A DNA stretch of 64,000 nt from Helicostylum pulchrum (GCA_025677825.1 JAIXMO010000060.1:103862-167861), one strand, 5' to 3'. Positions 45,030-57,446 are shown, numbered from the stretch's first letter. The notes: generated from the sequence alone by a model not told the origin. Numbers and translations: made by a program.

Positions 45030-46092
45030 ATGTCAATTTATCTTTTTTATTCCCTTTTAACTTTATCTATCTTACGAACTATGCCTTACACCAGACCCAA
45101 ACTTACCAAGAGATCCCGTCGAGTAAACCCTGCGCTAAAGAAACTGTGCGTACCGGGCTGTGTAATAACGAAATTACGCCGAAAGAAAAACCTAACCGCC
45201 GGCTTCCTTGAATCGCCTTACAAACACGTAGTAAACTCTGGATACAATTTTGCCGGTTCTTTTACGCTTGATATAGCCGTAGGATTTATTGATCGTGATA
45301 GAGATACTATGATGATAGACTCATGGTATGCAGATGATATTGTCATGGAAGAGATATGGAAAGAAGACATATCGCTTTTTTATTTGTTTCTCGATATCCA
45401 TAGTCTCGTACCACAAGGTAACCCATTTACTTTCAATACACCTATCGTAAATTCCACGTCCTCATCAGTCCCTTCTTCTTCTTCAAACAGAAAACCCACT
45501 AAAAAAGGTAGCCCATATTAACCAACCTGTTCACCCAACGCAACCCATATATCCTCTGCAACCACCACCACAACATAATCCATTTTTTTTTCAAACGCAA
45601 CTTCTCTTTTTGCATTATCAGCAAACAGGACCTAACCAAATGCAGTTTCCTTTTATAACCACACATCATGTTGCTACTGTAAATAATCAACAACCACCTA
45701 TGCAACAAACCAACAATGTTTCTGGCCAAGCACAGGTTTTTAATGTAAACCAAGGACAAGGTAATATGTACTCTACTGGAAATGAGCAGCAACAGCAGAC
45801 GGAATTAGATGTTATTAAAAACCTAGAAGAATGTACAATAGATCCCGCTAAAAATATGCAGCAGCAGCAGCAGCAGCCGGCGTCTAATAACCAAACTCTA
45901 GAAGGCTCCGGAACAATAAACCAAGAGCGAGGAGACCCAAAACCTGTAGGCGGGGTAGAAGAATCAAAAGGAAAAGGCAAGAGTATTAATGAGCCAGAAC
46001 AACCATCTTCCGACGAAAAAAGTGTTCAAGGAGGAGGAGAAGCATCAACTCAGGAATCATCTCCATCAACAAGTGATGATAAAGTTTCTTAA
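45030..46092 (+). CDS. hypothetical Q/P-rich protein with a one-base frameshift
   Basis: Frame 1 (45030-45521) encodes an N-terminal hydrophobic stretch, then from MPYTRPKLTKRS a compact region containing KLCVPGCVITKLRRKK, SGYNFAGSFTLDIAVGFIDR and MIDSWYADDIVMEEIW, then a Ser-rich linker. Near an A6 run (about 45501-45506) the reading moves by one base into VAHINQPVHPTQPIYPLQPP and on to 46092, a Gln/Asn/Pro-rich disordered tail ending SPSTSDDKVS. Continuity of composition across the shift indicates one gene with a one-base indel, a programmed shift, or a sequencing error. No domain recognised. The hydrophobic start could be a signal peptide or intronic; MPYTRP at 45078 is an alternative start. 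Confidence 0.5.
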
Positions 46093-47505
46093 AAGCAGAG
46101 AGATAAGGTCAAAATAGTTGTGTGCGCTGCTGCTCAAAGGTATTACCTGAGACTTGTGATCAAGCACACAAGGCTTGAATACTGCACGTAAACCACCACC
46201 TTATGATAAAAGGTTCTCTTAAGCAATGATATTTGTTCGTTGCAGCAGTTAAAAATTGCCAGTGAAAAAAAAAAAAAAAAAACTGAAATTCTCATAACTT
46301 TAATAAAATATTGAATTTTTTAATTAAAATCGGTTCAAATGCATATTATCACTTGAGTAAAAAAAAAAAGACGTAAAAGGTTAAAAGGCAATATAAGTTT
46401 TTTGTGAACTAACTTTATTAAAATGTATTTGTCAACAGTGATTTACATATATTGTAGTTCGATTCTAAGCATATGGGGGTATATCTGGATATCAGGAGGT
46501 GATTACCTTCTGCTGCAAACTCACTTTTTTTTTTTATATATAAAAATATACTGTGATGGGGTGGACTTTTAAATAAATATTCCTGCATTCATGCAACTTA
46601 CAGGTTTTATTACCTGCTAAAAATATATATCCATGGTAGTAAGCTCATATATATGTATATATATATATATATTTTTGCTTGTATCTAGTACAAAAAAGAA
46701 AAGAAAGGGGGAGGTAAACTTACATACATAAAAAAAAGTCTTATTGTTAAGTCAAGAATCGAATTAAGCAAGCGACAAAATCACTGTCATGTATAATACA
46801 TCTTTGTTTACTTTTTTTTTAAAAAGAACATGTTCATTTGATATATTTTTAAATTAAATAATGACCCAATTTTTTTTTTTTTGTTATCCATTTTAAAACT
46901 GTTACACGCCTAAAAAATAAAAATAAGATCTAAAAAGTACCTTATTACGTATTATGTAAAAAGGACGTCAAGATGATATCAACACTCAAAAAGGTCGGTA
47001 CCCAGGGTTTTTTTCTTCTTTTTTTTAAAAAAAAAGGAGGTAATTACCTTTCGCTGAAAAAAATTCGGCCATATATTATCCACACGTTTTTTCTTCTTAA
47101 TTGTGTATATAAAGATACACGGATATTAAAGAAACCTCTCCCTCAAAAAGTTTATTACCTACTTTTCAACAACAAAAAACGAAAAAATGAGCCCATACTT
47201 CTTTAAAAAAAAAACGTACGAATCGTTTTTAAAATAGAACAATAAACAAATACTATGCCGATCTCTATTATTATTTTTTTACTGCTAAAATAGCTTTTTA
47301 ATTCACAATAGCGTGAAAATCATCTAATAAGGTTCCGTGTTCATGAATTCCTCGAAACGTACACACACACAAAACGCCCTTAATTTATACGCATTTTCAT
47401 AGTCAGACTTTTTTACTCCCTTTTTTTTTTTTCAAAAAGATACCATGCGTGTGTAATTGATAGCTTATCTCAATTGGAATAATAAGGCTTTTTAACTCGT
47501 ATAGG

Positions 47506-47551
<46 letters not shown>

Positions 47552-47738
47552 TCCAGTTACTAGTAATTTAGTTATAATTGCACACTGTTAATAAACCTTG
47601 GCAAATATATACAATAAAAGAACTTTTTTGATTGGTTCAAAATGACTTGAAAAAGTGCGCTATTTTTTTTTTGTTTTTTTTCCCTCTCTTTTCTTTATAT
47701 ATCTTTTATACATTTTTAAAAAAAAAAAAAAAAAAAAA
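46093..47738. other. intergenic spacer
   Basis: AT-rich, with TA microsatellites near 46649-46672 and one of the longest homopolymers in the window (about 44 A at 47505-47548). No gene seen. The frame at 46973-47206 is Lys/Phe-rich noise. Confidence 0.55.
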
Positions 47739-49805
47739 ATGTCTTCAACCATTACTTGTGGGGCTGGTTCCCTAGACCAAGACACAAAACGACATTCACG
47801 TTCACTTGACCTTGAATCAACGACAAGAACTGTCCGACACTTGCATCAAAGATCGGCTTCAGATGGACTCGACATCTTTATTGCCACCACCACCAACAAC
47901 AACAACAACAGCACAGAACCGATTCCTACGATACCAATGTCTAATTCTGTATTTTCACTTTACAAAAAGTTGGGTTCACCTGGTCGTAATCGTAGTCTCA
48001 ATAACCATAATGAGAATAAACGCTCTCAGTTTTCAAAGTCAAGGGCTTCTATTGGGTCTGCATTCTCTAGTTTTCGTCAACCAAGCGCCTCATCTTTAAA
48101 AAAGTCATCAAATCCTAGATTTAGTTGTGTTAGTTCACCTGTCAACAACCCAGGTAATATATTTACACGCGCGAATCAATATATACATATATATTAACAT
48201 TTTGTTTGTAGATGCGGCAGAAGCAATGAATCCTATTATTAAATATAATACAATCAGTGAAGAGCAAACAACACTAAATGAAAAAAAAAACTCTAAAGAA
48301 CAATTCCCATCTTATCTGCTGGCTCAGACGGGGGACTCAAAGTAAGAAGAAATAAATGATAAGATGTGTAGTTAGTTTGTGTAATTAACATTTTTTTCTT
48401 TTAAATAGACGGTCTTTACCATCTAGTTTACAGCAAGAAATAAATCAATTTGCTATTGACGGATTTGCAAACAAGTATTTTGCGACACATAAACGAGGAT
48501 TATTTAGAAGGGCGGTACCAATGAACGAACTATTGAGCTGGACCAAAGATTCAATTAAACAACCACTTTTGTTATCCAATAAGAATTACAAAGATGCATT
48601 AAAGAGCTTCAAGACATTGCAGTTATTAATGCACGACAGGCAAAGACCTCGCCAATTTAATTCAATCGAAACTTTTCAATCTTTATTAAATTGTGGAATC
48701 ACAAAAGGTCAAATGCGTGATGAAATTTATGTTCAAATCTGCAGGCAGTTGAACAAGAATCCTAGGGGGTAAACAAAATTTCTTTTAACAAAATCAAAAA
48801 AAAAAAAACTAATAAGTTATCTAGTTCAAGTATTAGAAAAGGATGGGAAATACTTTGTGTTATTAGTGTTACGTTTCCACCTTCAAAAAACTTGGAATCG
48901 TATTTATTTCATTTTGTTGAACAACATCATACGGTAAAAGCCAACCAAGTGGATATCATGAGCGAATACGTTTCAAGTAAATTAGTTCGTATTTGTAGTA
49001 GAGGTGCAAGAGGAAAAGTACTGTCTGCTGCTGAAATCGAAAGAGCAATGGAAGCTCCTTTCAAACCTTCCGTATTTGGTGAATCTTTAGATGTTATTAT
49101 GGATCAGCAAAAAGAAGACACGCTTCTTAAAATACCAAAGATTGTTACCTTTTTAACTAATGCTGTGCATGAATTAAATGGTCCATCTTCTGAGGGAATA
49201 TTCCGTGTACCTGGAGATGCAGATGCTGTCACTGAACTGGTAAAAAAAAAAAGTGTTTAGTGTAACAATAATTATAATCCATTTTTTTTTCTAACACTTT
49301 GTTTTATTGTATAGCGTATTCGAATTGAAAATGGTAATTATGATTCAACTGGTATTGATGACCCAAATGTACCTGCTTCTCTTTTAAAATACTGGTTAAG
49401 AGATTTATCTGAACCTTTAATACCTTCCTACTTGTATGATGAGTGTATTGCCAATGCTCATGATAAACAAAAATCAATTGCTATTATTCATTCTTTACCA
49501 GAGATCAATCGTCGTATTGTACTTTATATGATCCGATTTTTACAGGTAAAACTAGATTCAGAAGAAAAAAAATCATGGTTACTCATATTTTTGTTTAGGA
49601 TTTCGCTGACCCAAAAGTAATTGAAGCTACTTTAATGAATGTATTCAACTTGGCGATGGTATTCGCTCCCAACTTTTTACGCTGTCCTTCTGTCAATTTA
49701 ACTACCATTTTTGAAAACTCTAAATATGAGCAAATCTTTCTCAAGACTTTAATTAACGAAATCAAAATTGATAAAGAAGCCTGTGCTTTCCATGATCAAT
49801 TGTAA
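47739..49805 (+). CDS. MyTH4-RhoGAP domain protein
   Basis: Six exons (47739-48153, 48212-48341, 48409-48768, 48837-49239, 49315-49545, 49599-49805) join in phase to 581 aa. The N-terminal 180 residues are Ser/Asn-rich and disordered. Residues about 185-365 form a MyTH4 domain (FATHKRGLFRRAVPMNELLS, ITKGQMRDEIYVQICRQLNK, ESYLFHFVEQH). Residues about 390-575 are a RhoGAP domain with the arginine finger in SEGIFRVPG (about Arg425), PASLLKYWLRDLSEPLIPS and LAMVFAPNFLR. The same MyTH4-RhoGAP pairing occurs in ARHGAP39/Vilse proteins, without the WW domains here. Predicted to switch off Rho/Rac/Cdc42-type GTPases at microtubule- or membrane-linked sites. Confidence 0.9.
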
Positions 49806-49960
49806 CACTATTTTTTTTTTTTTTTCATGTGTTTATTTGATTTTTTTTTTCTCGTTGGACAAGGAAAAAAAAAATGCTTTAAAGAGAAATAAAACTTATT
49901 TTTTTACACACACTTTTTTCTTCTTTCATCATCACATTCACACATTCATTTCTTTTTACA

Positions 49961-51596
49961 ATGAGAACAATAGGCCTTTTCGCCCTTTCTACATTCCTTT
50001 TTAGCGCTGCAGTAACTGCAGTAGTGCCAGATTATATTCCAGGCGAAGATAATTATCTCAACAAAGTCGAGATAAAAAATGGTAAAAAAAGAGAAGAGAG
50101 TACAAAATGTACAAAGTATAATTAATCCCCTATTTTTTTTTTTGGTAGAAACTAAAACTGGTTTTACTATTGAATACAAGAGATACTACAAGGTATTAAC
50201 TAACAATGTAGCCAATAGAAGATACTGTCTTGTGGGTTGGGGCGAGGGTACGCCTACAGAATGTAATCCAGAAACCACATTGAGTACTCCAGTCAAACGC
50301 TTGAGCTTTGACGCTGATTCTATCAGTGTTGGTCCATTTATCGAGGTACGTTAAAAGCTACACACAACTCATTACTTTTGTTTAACTGACTTTGTAAAAA
50401 AAAAAAAAAAAAAAAAGTTACTCGGTTTACAAAATAAAATTGCTACTGCTGTACATGAACAAAACATTACTTCTCCTTGTATTATTGAAGGCAGTAAAAA
50501 CGATGACAATCAATCCCCCGACGTCTATTTTTCAAATCGTCAAGAAAAGTTTCACGTTGCTTTCTCTGGCAACAGTGATACTTTAGGACCACTCCAAGTA
50601 AGTTTTTTATTTTGTTTAATTATTATTTATGTAGCACTCAACATTTTTTTTTTAAAAAAATCTGTTAGAAAGCATTTTGGTTAGTATACCTTGGGGCATT
50701 TTTTGACATGGAATCCGAAGCATTCGCAGCGTACAGCCAAATTGAAGTCAACTACAACTGCCACAAAGAGAAGCTGGGCAAAATATCCACTCCCAAGGGT
50801 ATCTCCTGGACCTCATTTGACCCTGTTGCCAAAATATATACCATTAACGGAGACCAATATTATGATCAATTATCTCAAGATGCAGGTGGTAAATTAGTTC
50901 TTAACAACAGATTGCAAGATCATACCTTTAAAACTGATATGAGGGACCTTGATTTGCTCAGCAAGGCTTTGAATCTCGGTGAATATATTATTGATATCAG
51001 TGATCCTAATGTCACTTATCAAACTTGGTATACGAATGGTCACGAATTTTTTAATCCTGATAGTAATGATGCCTATCCTGTCATCAAGGCAATTGTTAAT
51101 AAGCAAGTGTATACCATGAACGGTCTTTTGAATTCATTTGGTGCATCTGGTAAATATATATGTATATAATATATAAAAAAAGGGTACTAATACATATATA
51201 TATATAGACTGGGTGCAAAGATCTTCAGCACGCCCTGACCTTGCTTTAATGGACCTTATCAAATTACTATACAGTTCTGCTGAAGTACCTGACGAAAAAA
51301 TATTTCCTTTCTGGATTTCTCAATTTGAAAACGTGCTTGATAACCGTCATATTATTCAAGCAGAAAGTTATGGTAATTGCTCTAGTATGATGACTACAGC
51401 TTCTGATCAAGCTATTTGTTACCTCTCTGACGGTGGTTCTATTCATCAACCTGATTTAACGTCTGGTGGTAAAGCTGGTATTTCCGTAGGCGTCATTTTG
51501 TTTATTATTTTAACTGCTTGTGTTGGTACTTGGTTGTTCCGTAGACATCGTCGTAACCAAAGACATAACTTTTATAGAATGAATGATCTCCAATAA
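49961..51596 (+). CDS. type I membrane protein with periplasmic-binding-protein-like ectodomain
   Basis: Five exons (49961-50081, 50149-50345, 50418-50597, 50669-51149, 51208-51596) give 455 aa. Residues 1-20 are a signal peptide (IGLFALSTFLFSAAVTAV). The ectodomain has a two-lobe feel: YYKVLTNNVANRRYCLVG, VYLGAFFDMESEA joined by a long helix, DYYD-type Asp/Tyr-rich loops, WYTNGHEFFNPDS and YTMNGLLNSFGASDW. The Tyr-x-Gly-Ala-Phe then catalytic-like acidic loops resemble the TroA/FepB metal- or siderophore-binding fold found in some fungal proteins. One transmembrane helix (AGISVGVILFIILTACVGTW) precedes a short basic cytosolic tail (RRHRRNQRH). It could be a surface ligand-binding receptor; the ligand is unknown and the fold assignment tentative. 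Confidence 0.7.
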
Positions 51597-51686
51597 TAAA
51601 AAAAGTCGTTTTATATATTTTCTAAAAAAAAGAGAGGGGGAATGAATGATTTTCTTTATTATAATAAGGAGTTAAAAGAAAAGAAG

Positions 51687-51719
<33 letters not shown>

Positions 51720-51814
51720 AGATGATGATGTACAAAAGGAATGGTTTGGGGGGAGGGGGGAAATAATAATATATATAATATATAACAAAGAAAGAAAGAC
51801 ATGCTTTTCTTTTT

Positions 51815-52717
51815 TTAGTAGCAAGCTGAAGTATCAGTAGAAAGTTTTCTTGTCTTCCACCAATTTGGTTTATCTTCAGCAGTAACAGCAGTAGCAGTAA
51901 CAGTAGCAGTGGTATTTGAAGGAGAAAAGATAGATTTAGACAACTTGCGTTTCCAAGCACCAAGAGAAGGAGCTCGTAATAAAAACCTACTTTGGTGTTG
52001 TTTTTGTTGTTGTTGAGGAAGGGGAGTAGGAGGAGGTGGAGGTGCTTGAATGCAAGATTGTTCGAATTCTCTTAATTGAAATAATAAACCAAGGTTTGGA
52101 CTAATAGGAGGAGCCAATATTTTAACATGATTATAAGCATCTTGCATTGGTAATTTGAGTGTCTTTATAACATAAGCAATAATGACTGTAGCAGAACGAG
52201 CAACACCGCACTGACAATGTACTAGAATATTCTGTTTAGCTGATCGAGCTCTATCGATAATATCAATTGCTTTTTTCAACTCGTGTACTAAATTATCTTG
52301 GTTATGCTGCCATGGTAATTTTTGATAAGAAATATCTGAAGTAACTGATTGAATGGTTTGAATACTGGAAGCAGTGCTGACGGTGGATGCTTTTGATAGT
52401 GAGGGTGATGGAGCTAAATCTTGCATTGGCTGAAACATGTATTCATACGGGTGATGTACCTCTGCTGCTACATTTAATATAGCACCAATAGATAAATTTT
52501 TAATGATGTCTAAATCGGTTGCATTTTTTTCTGATCCTAAATACAAGTATGGCATAATTTGAACTGGTCCCGAAGGATAAGCATTGACATCATCTTTTTC
52601 TTCAATTGGTGTGGATTTATCGGAAAGACAAAGAGAGAGGTTCTTATTGTTTCTTCTACGGTTAGCAAGTGTACTAGCGCTTGGTGAAATAGTAAGTGAT
52701 AATCTTTTAGTCGTCAT
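51815..52717 (-). CDS. dual-specificity protein phosphatase (MAPK-phosphatase type)
   Basis: Single exon, 300 aa. The DSP domain spans about residues 50-230: VQIMPYLYLGSEKNATD, then AILNVAAEV, the P-loop HCQCGVARS with nucleophile Cys168 and Arg174, and VIIAYVIKTLKLPMQDAYNHV. A roughly 40-residue Ser/Thr-rich insert separates the general-acid region from the P-loop helix, and the C-terminus has Pro8-like and Gln-rich stretches plus a basic patch (GAWKRKLSKSIFSPS). Fungal relatives such as Msg5 and Pmp1 inactivate MAP kinases by dephosphorylating the TxY loop. Which MAPK is targeted cannot be read here. Gene ends in a Ser/Ala-rich tail, SACY. Confidence 0.85.
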   Translation of the reverse strand: MTTKRLSLTISPSASTLANRRRNNKNLSLCLSDKSTPIEEKDDVNAYPSGPVQIMPYLYLGSEKNATDLDIIKNLSIGAILNVAAEVHHPYEYMFQPMQDLAPSPSLSKASTVSTASSIQTIQSVTSDISYQKLPWQHNQDNLVHELKKAIDIIDRARSAKQNILVHCQCGVARSATVIIAYVIKTLKLPMQDAYNHVKILAPPISPNLGLLFQLREFEQSCIQAPPPPPTPLPQQQQKQHQSRFLLRAPSLGAWKRKLSKSIFSPSNTTATVTATAVTAEDKPNWWKTRKLSTDTSACY

Positions 52718-53090
52718 AGTTTATGTATAGTAAGCAGTAGTAGTAGTAAATAATAAAAATAAATAAAAAGAAGAAAGAAAAATTTTCTCTTTTTATATAC
52801 TTTTTTTTTCGTTATTAATTTGCATCTTATTTAAAAAAAAGCGGGAGAATGTAATTAAATTGGTCACCCAATAATATTTATTTAAACTAATTACTGTTCC
52901 AGAACAGCCCCCCTTACTTTTTGGGGGACAATAAAAAAAAAAACGCCACTTTTTTAAAATCCCCCTTGTTCTCTCCTTTATATAATTACAACGTCAATAT
53001 ATACGACAACATATAATAGTAAAAAGGAACAAAGAAATAAAAGATCTTCTCCTTAAAAGAAACCGCACCATCACCGATTATTTCTTTTTC

Positions 53091-53121
<31 letters not shown>

Positions 53122-53436
53122 ACTACAGCAAAAAATCTATTTCTGTTATTGTAATACAAAATAACAATTAATTTACTCTTTTCCTTACAAGGCAAAGTAT
53201 TGTTATTAAAACAATAACATCGATAAATAAATTAATCATCGATAAGTGTGAAACCCTCTCTTTGGCATATGACGCTTTCTTTTTTTCGTATACATTTATA
53301 TTTGTAATGACTGCATGATATTTACTACACAAGCAAAAAGGTGCGCGCGCTTTATTTTTGATCCCGTTACTTGAGAAAAAAAAAAAAGCTACCGTGATTC
53401 ATGCGCAATAATTAAATCTTTGGGCTGAATATTTAT

Positions 53437-53650
53437 TATGAGTTACACCATTCCGTCTTTTTTATTTAGTCATTATTGTATGACAGTTCCGGTCGTAAAA
53501 ATAAAAATAAAAAATCATTCAAAAGGTTGGTTCCGTACCTGTCTATTTTGAGCAAGGTTATTATCTTTTTATTTAAAAACTATTAACAGAAAAAGTTTAT
53601 ATCGGGATAGTCTCCCCCGATTGCAATAAGTTCATTTCCTTTTAATAGTT
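53437..53650 (+). repeat. local direct repeat, copy 1
   Basis: Shares in order with 55305-55505: TGAGTTACACCATTC-GTCTTTT, GTATGACAGTTCCGGTC, AAAGGTTGGTTCC, TGCCTGTCTAT, AAACTATTA, ATCGGGATAG and AATAA-TTCATTTC. Imperfect and old. No coding potential. Confidence 0.7.
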
Positions 53651-55304
53651 TATTATTAAAACAAACAAGCCTGACTGAAGAGCTAATCAAGCTAAAAGTG
53701 CCCTACAAAGCAATCGTCATATCTATACAGTTGAATGAAAAAGAAGATTTTTCGGCGAAATTAAAGTAAGCGAGAGGGTGATTATCATTTCCGGAGATAA
53801 GATGGACTTCATTCAAAATACAGGCGTTGATCCTCATGTTTTTGTTTTATTGCTGTTGTAAAATGGCTGCTGTAACGTTATATTTTTTTAAATTTTATAG
53901 ATATCATCACTATAGAGTGTCTTTTGAAAGAGGGCGAACAGCATTTTTGAAAGCGTTTAGATGAGAAGATTCGAAAGTTTAGATTTTCTTTTGTAATCTC
54001 TCATATTATTAATGACAACATCAATCATAGATAAAAGTTTATAAATGTCTGAACTTTCGTCACTTTTTGTTCTCTATTTTAACCTCTTTATCTTTAAGTA
54101 GCCTCTTGAGCTATTTTATGTTATTGACACTAAAATATATATATATACAAGTACTTTACACAATTAATCAATAACATATGAAAACCCTTACACATAACAT
54201 TAATAATTGATAAGAGTTTATAAAAGACTGAGGTTTCGTCAGTCTCTTTTTGCTTTTCTGATATCAATGAAATGAGCCATTCTGTTCGTGTTATTGCTAT
54301 TAACGGTCAAGATGGTTTAGTTCTTCTGTTACCGCACATATGCAACTGTGATCTAAAAATTTGCCAGAAGATAAATCATCAAACAAAAGTAAAGGGGAGT
54401 ATCTTGGCTCCACCCCTTTTTTTTTTTTGAGTGCGTGGATATAGCGTGCACCCAATATCTATATGGCATTACGGTTGGTAGAACACGCAAGGAGTTTTCT
54501 TATGCAAGACGGTCGTTTTAAACCGTATCCGTTTGTACAGAATTATAAAAAAAAAAAAATGGATTTTATCATGATAAAAAACGCCACATCTTTTTTTTTT
54601 AAATAGAACGCGAAGCAGGAATTTCCTTTTTTTTTCTCTTTGCTGCTATATACCTCGTATACTGATCGTATGTAGCTGGCCACAATCGTAGTTTTCACGA
54701 GCCTAGTAACGTGGTCTTGAAGTTACTTTGCGACAGGACACGGCATTGGGGAACACCACTCCTTTGCACAGGTCAAAAGGGGGCTTACCACGGTCCATTT
54801 TGTGCCCATCACGTAAAAGTGAGTGTTGACAAATAACATCTCTTTTTTGATGTTATTGCTTTTTGGGATCAGATCAACTTCTACCTTCTCGTGGTTGGTC
54901 GTGTTAATCATTATAACCAAGTGGGGTTATTTTGAGAACTGAAAGAAGTTTCAACTTTGTATTAAAACAATAAATGTTATATTTTAAAGTCTTTTTTTTT
55001 TTTTTTTTGTTCAGTGCTTTTGTAATAAGAGTAGTATTTTTTTTTTAATATATGGACTCTAAACAGTTCTCTAACTTCAGGTAAACGCGGTATTTATAGT
55101 AGTGCTCGATAGTCTCTAAACCAGTCTTTGGTCTTGCGTCTTTAAATGACAGTGTATATATCATTTTATTTCATACTAAATGTGTGATACTTTGAAGGAT
55201 CCCCCCTCTAACCCAAGGAGGGAAAAATCTACTGGGAAATCCAATCACTTCATCTCCAGCAAGGTATATTTGTATGCCAGAAGAAATAAAATATGCAACA
55301 AGCT

Positions 55305-55505
55305 ATTTGTGAGTTACACCATTCTGTCTTTTAAGCATTAATATACCTGTATGACAGTTCCGGTCAAAAGTTCATCAAAGGTTGGTTCCCCGTGCCTGTC
55401 TATATCGAGAAGTGTACTCTTTAAAAGAAAACTATTAAAGTTTTTTCAATGTTATCAATAATCGGGATAGACCCCGCTTATAATAAATTCATTTCATTTC
55501 TGTTT
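55305..55505 (+). repeat. local direct repeat, copy 2
   Basis: Second copy of 53437-53650, ending about 290 bases downstream of the hexose-transporter gene stop codon. Confidence 0.7.
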
Positions 55506-55795
55506 GCAGAAAAAAAAAAAAGGGCAGCTGATAATAAAAAGTCAAGAAAAAGGTTTTTATTTTCTTTTGCAAAAAAATAAAAAAAAGGAAGTGGGGGAAT
55601 TGTTCTTTGAACAACATCATATTTCCAAAATAAAGACAATTTCTTTTTCTTGATGGAGAGGTGTGTATATAATATATAAAAAGGGAAATAATAATAAAAG
55701 AGAGAGAGAGTATAAATAAAAGAAAAAAAAGATTTTTTTTTTCTTAAGGTAGATAGAAAGTAATTAAATATGATACAAAAAAAAAGAGAGAAAAA

Positions 55796-57446
55796 TTAAG
55801 TTGAGGAAACTTCCATATCATCTTTCCCCTTTGGCTCGTGAACGATTTCTTCAGTATCGAGTTCCTTATGCTTCTTGTGATCATCAAGATCTTTACCAGT
55901 AGTTTCAGGCATACAGAAAGTCATAAACAAAAAGCCAAACAAATTGATGACAACAAACACCATGAAACTGTAAGTGCCAAGACCTTCGCTCATCTTGGGC
56001 CAAATCGTATTGATGACAAAGTTAAACAACCAATTGGAAGAGTTACCAAGCGCAGAGCCAGACGCAAGTGCGTGCATTGGTAATAATTCAGGTGCAATCA
56101 TCCAGGGAATAACACCGCAACCCATAGAATAGGAACCGGTAAAGACAATAGCGGCAGCAATAGCAAGTCCACCAATACCTTGTCTGCCATTACCGTCTCT
56201 TAATGTAGAGCCAAGTACCATCATAACAGAAGCAATACAGGTACCACCGGTAGAGATCATCATGAATCCTTTACGGCCTACTTTATGCATGAAAAAAAGC
56301 GTAACCAAGGTAGCGACAATATTTACAGAGGCATCAGCAAGCGAGATATTGGAAGCAAGTGTAGCATCACCAAAGATATCAGTGAAGAACCCAACAGAGT
56401 AAACAGACATGGGACCAATACCACCAATTTGGTTAAAGGCTTGAATGACCATGACAATGATAGTGTGCCAAGTGATACTTTTGTCCTTGACAGAAACGAT
56501 ATCCCAGATAGACATTTCCTTTTGCGAAGACTCGGCTTCACGTTGACGAGCAGCCAACATGAGCGCAAACTCTTCTTCAACGTCAGCACCAGCGCGAAGC
56601 TTTTGAAGTGTAGCACAGGCTTCATCGTATTTCTTGTTTGCGCAAAGTCTACGAGGACATTCGACAGTAAAAAAATACATGCAGACCAATTGAATAGCGG
56701 CAATAGCAGTAGGGATAGCCCACAAGAATCTCCATGCGGGGGCAAAAGCCATGTATCGACCACAAATCTGAGTAAACAAAATTCCAAAATTTAAATAGAG
56801 TTCGAAAAGGGAACCAAGCGCACCTCGACTCTTTTTAGTAGAGATTTCAGAGACGTAGATAGCGACGGAGGAACCACACATACCAGCGGCAAAACCAACC
56901 AGTGCTCGGCCAAAGGAATACATGACAATGTTGATGGAGGTGGCGGATAAAATACCACCAAGCATCATCCCAAGGCACGAAATCATAATGTTGTCTCGTC
57001 GGCCGAACCAGACGTTCATGTATTTACTTGCAAGACTACCAAAGAAACCACCAATAGCAAATGCACCAATGGTATAACCCCTAATTAAGTAAGGTTTTTT
57101 TTTAGCACATGTGTATACAAATATATATTTATAGAGTGTATATTTTTTTTTTACCAAGTAGGGAAATCCATAGGTAAACATCCAGGTAAGGGTCCACTTT
57201 CATCTGTGCCGGGAATACAACTATAAGATCCATCATCATGAATTAAACCCATCATTACTTTTTCTGGCATATTGGGTACACCTAAAAAAAAAATATATTA
57301 AAAAATGATAATCATAAAATAAAAAAAAGATTAGATGCTTTACTGATATGCCATCCAACGTTAAAGCCAGATAATGCTGCAACTGCAGCGCAAGCTGTCA
57401 TGTACATGGGAAAACCCAAGTCTTGAGATTTTTGTTGACTTGACAT
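55796..57446 (-). CDS. MFS sugar (hexose) transporter
   Basis: Exons 57446-57344, 57281-57155 and 57080-55796 join in phase to 504 aa, normal for the family. Twelve membrane segments are expected; seen are the first (MYMTACAAVAALSGFNVGWH), FGRRDNIMIS after TM2 (the G-R-R/K loop), GRALVGFAAGMCGSSVAIYV with SEISTKKSRGALGS (PESPR-like region), and the middle EE-rich loop (AGADVEEEFALMLAARQREA). QAFNQIGGIGPMSVYS corresponds to the sugar-contacting TM7 QQxxGI region, and the end GKDLDDHKKHKEL follows FMTFCMPETTGK (the PETKG motif variant). An extracellular loop (HDDGSYSCIPGTD) after TM1 is typical of GLUT-type carriers. Imports hexose by facilitation or proton symport. Confidence 0.9.

Larger units (their letters stand above)
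52718..55795. other. 3.1 kb intergenic region with internal repeats
   Basis: No gene I can support. A roughly 200 base repeat occurs twice in the same orientation (53437-53650 and 55305-55505) and a shorter one twice (about 54020-54090 and 54195-54265). The minus-strand frame at 54723-54920 (MINTTNHEKVEVDLIPKSNN, then FYVMGTKWTVV with a GTAAGC donor-like site) has protein-like composition and might be a decayed exon. Confidence 0.55.

Noticed and set aside
47505..47548. Long A run as the tail of a retroelement
   Set aside because: No retroelement sequence or target-site duplication beside it; similar runs are common in this genome.
54723..54920. Minus-strand frame with GTAAGC donor-like site as a real gene
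   Set aside because: Only one exon-like piece with no start context, domain or matching partner exon; kept as a note in the spacer.
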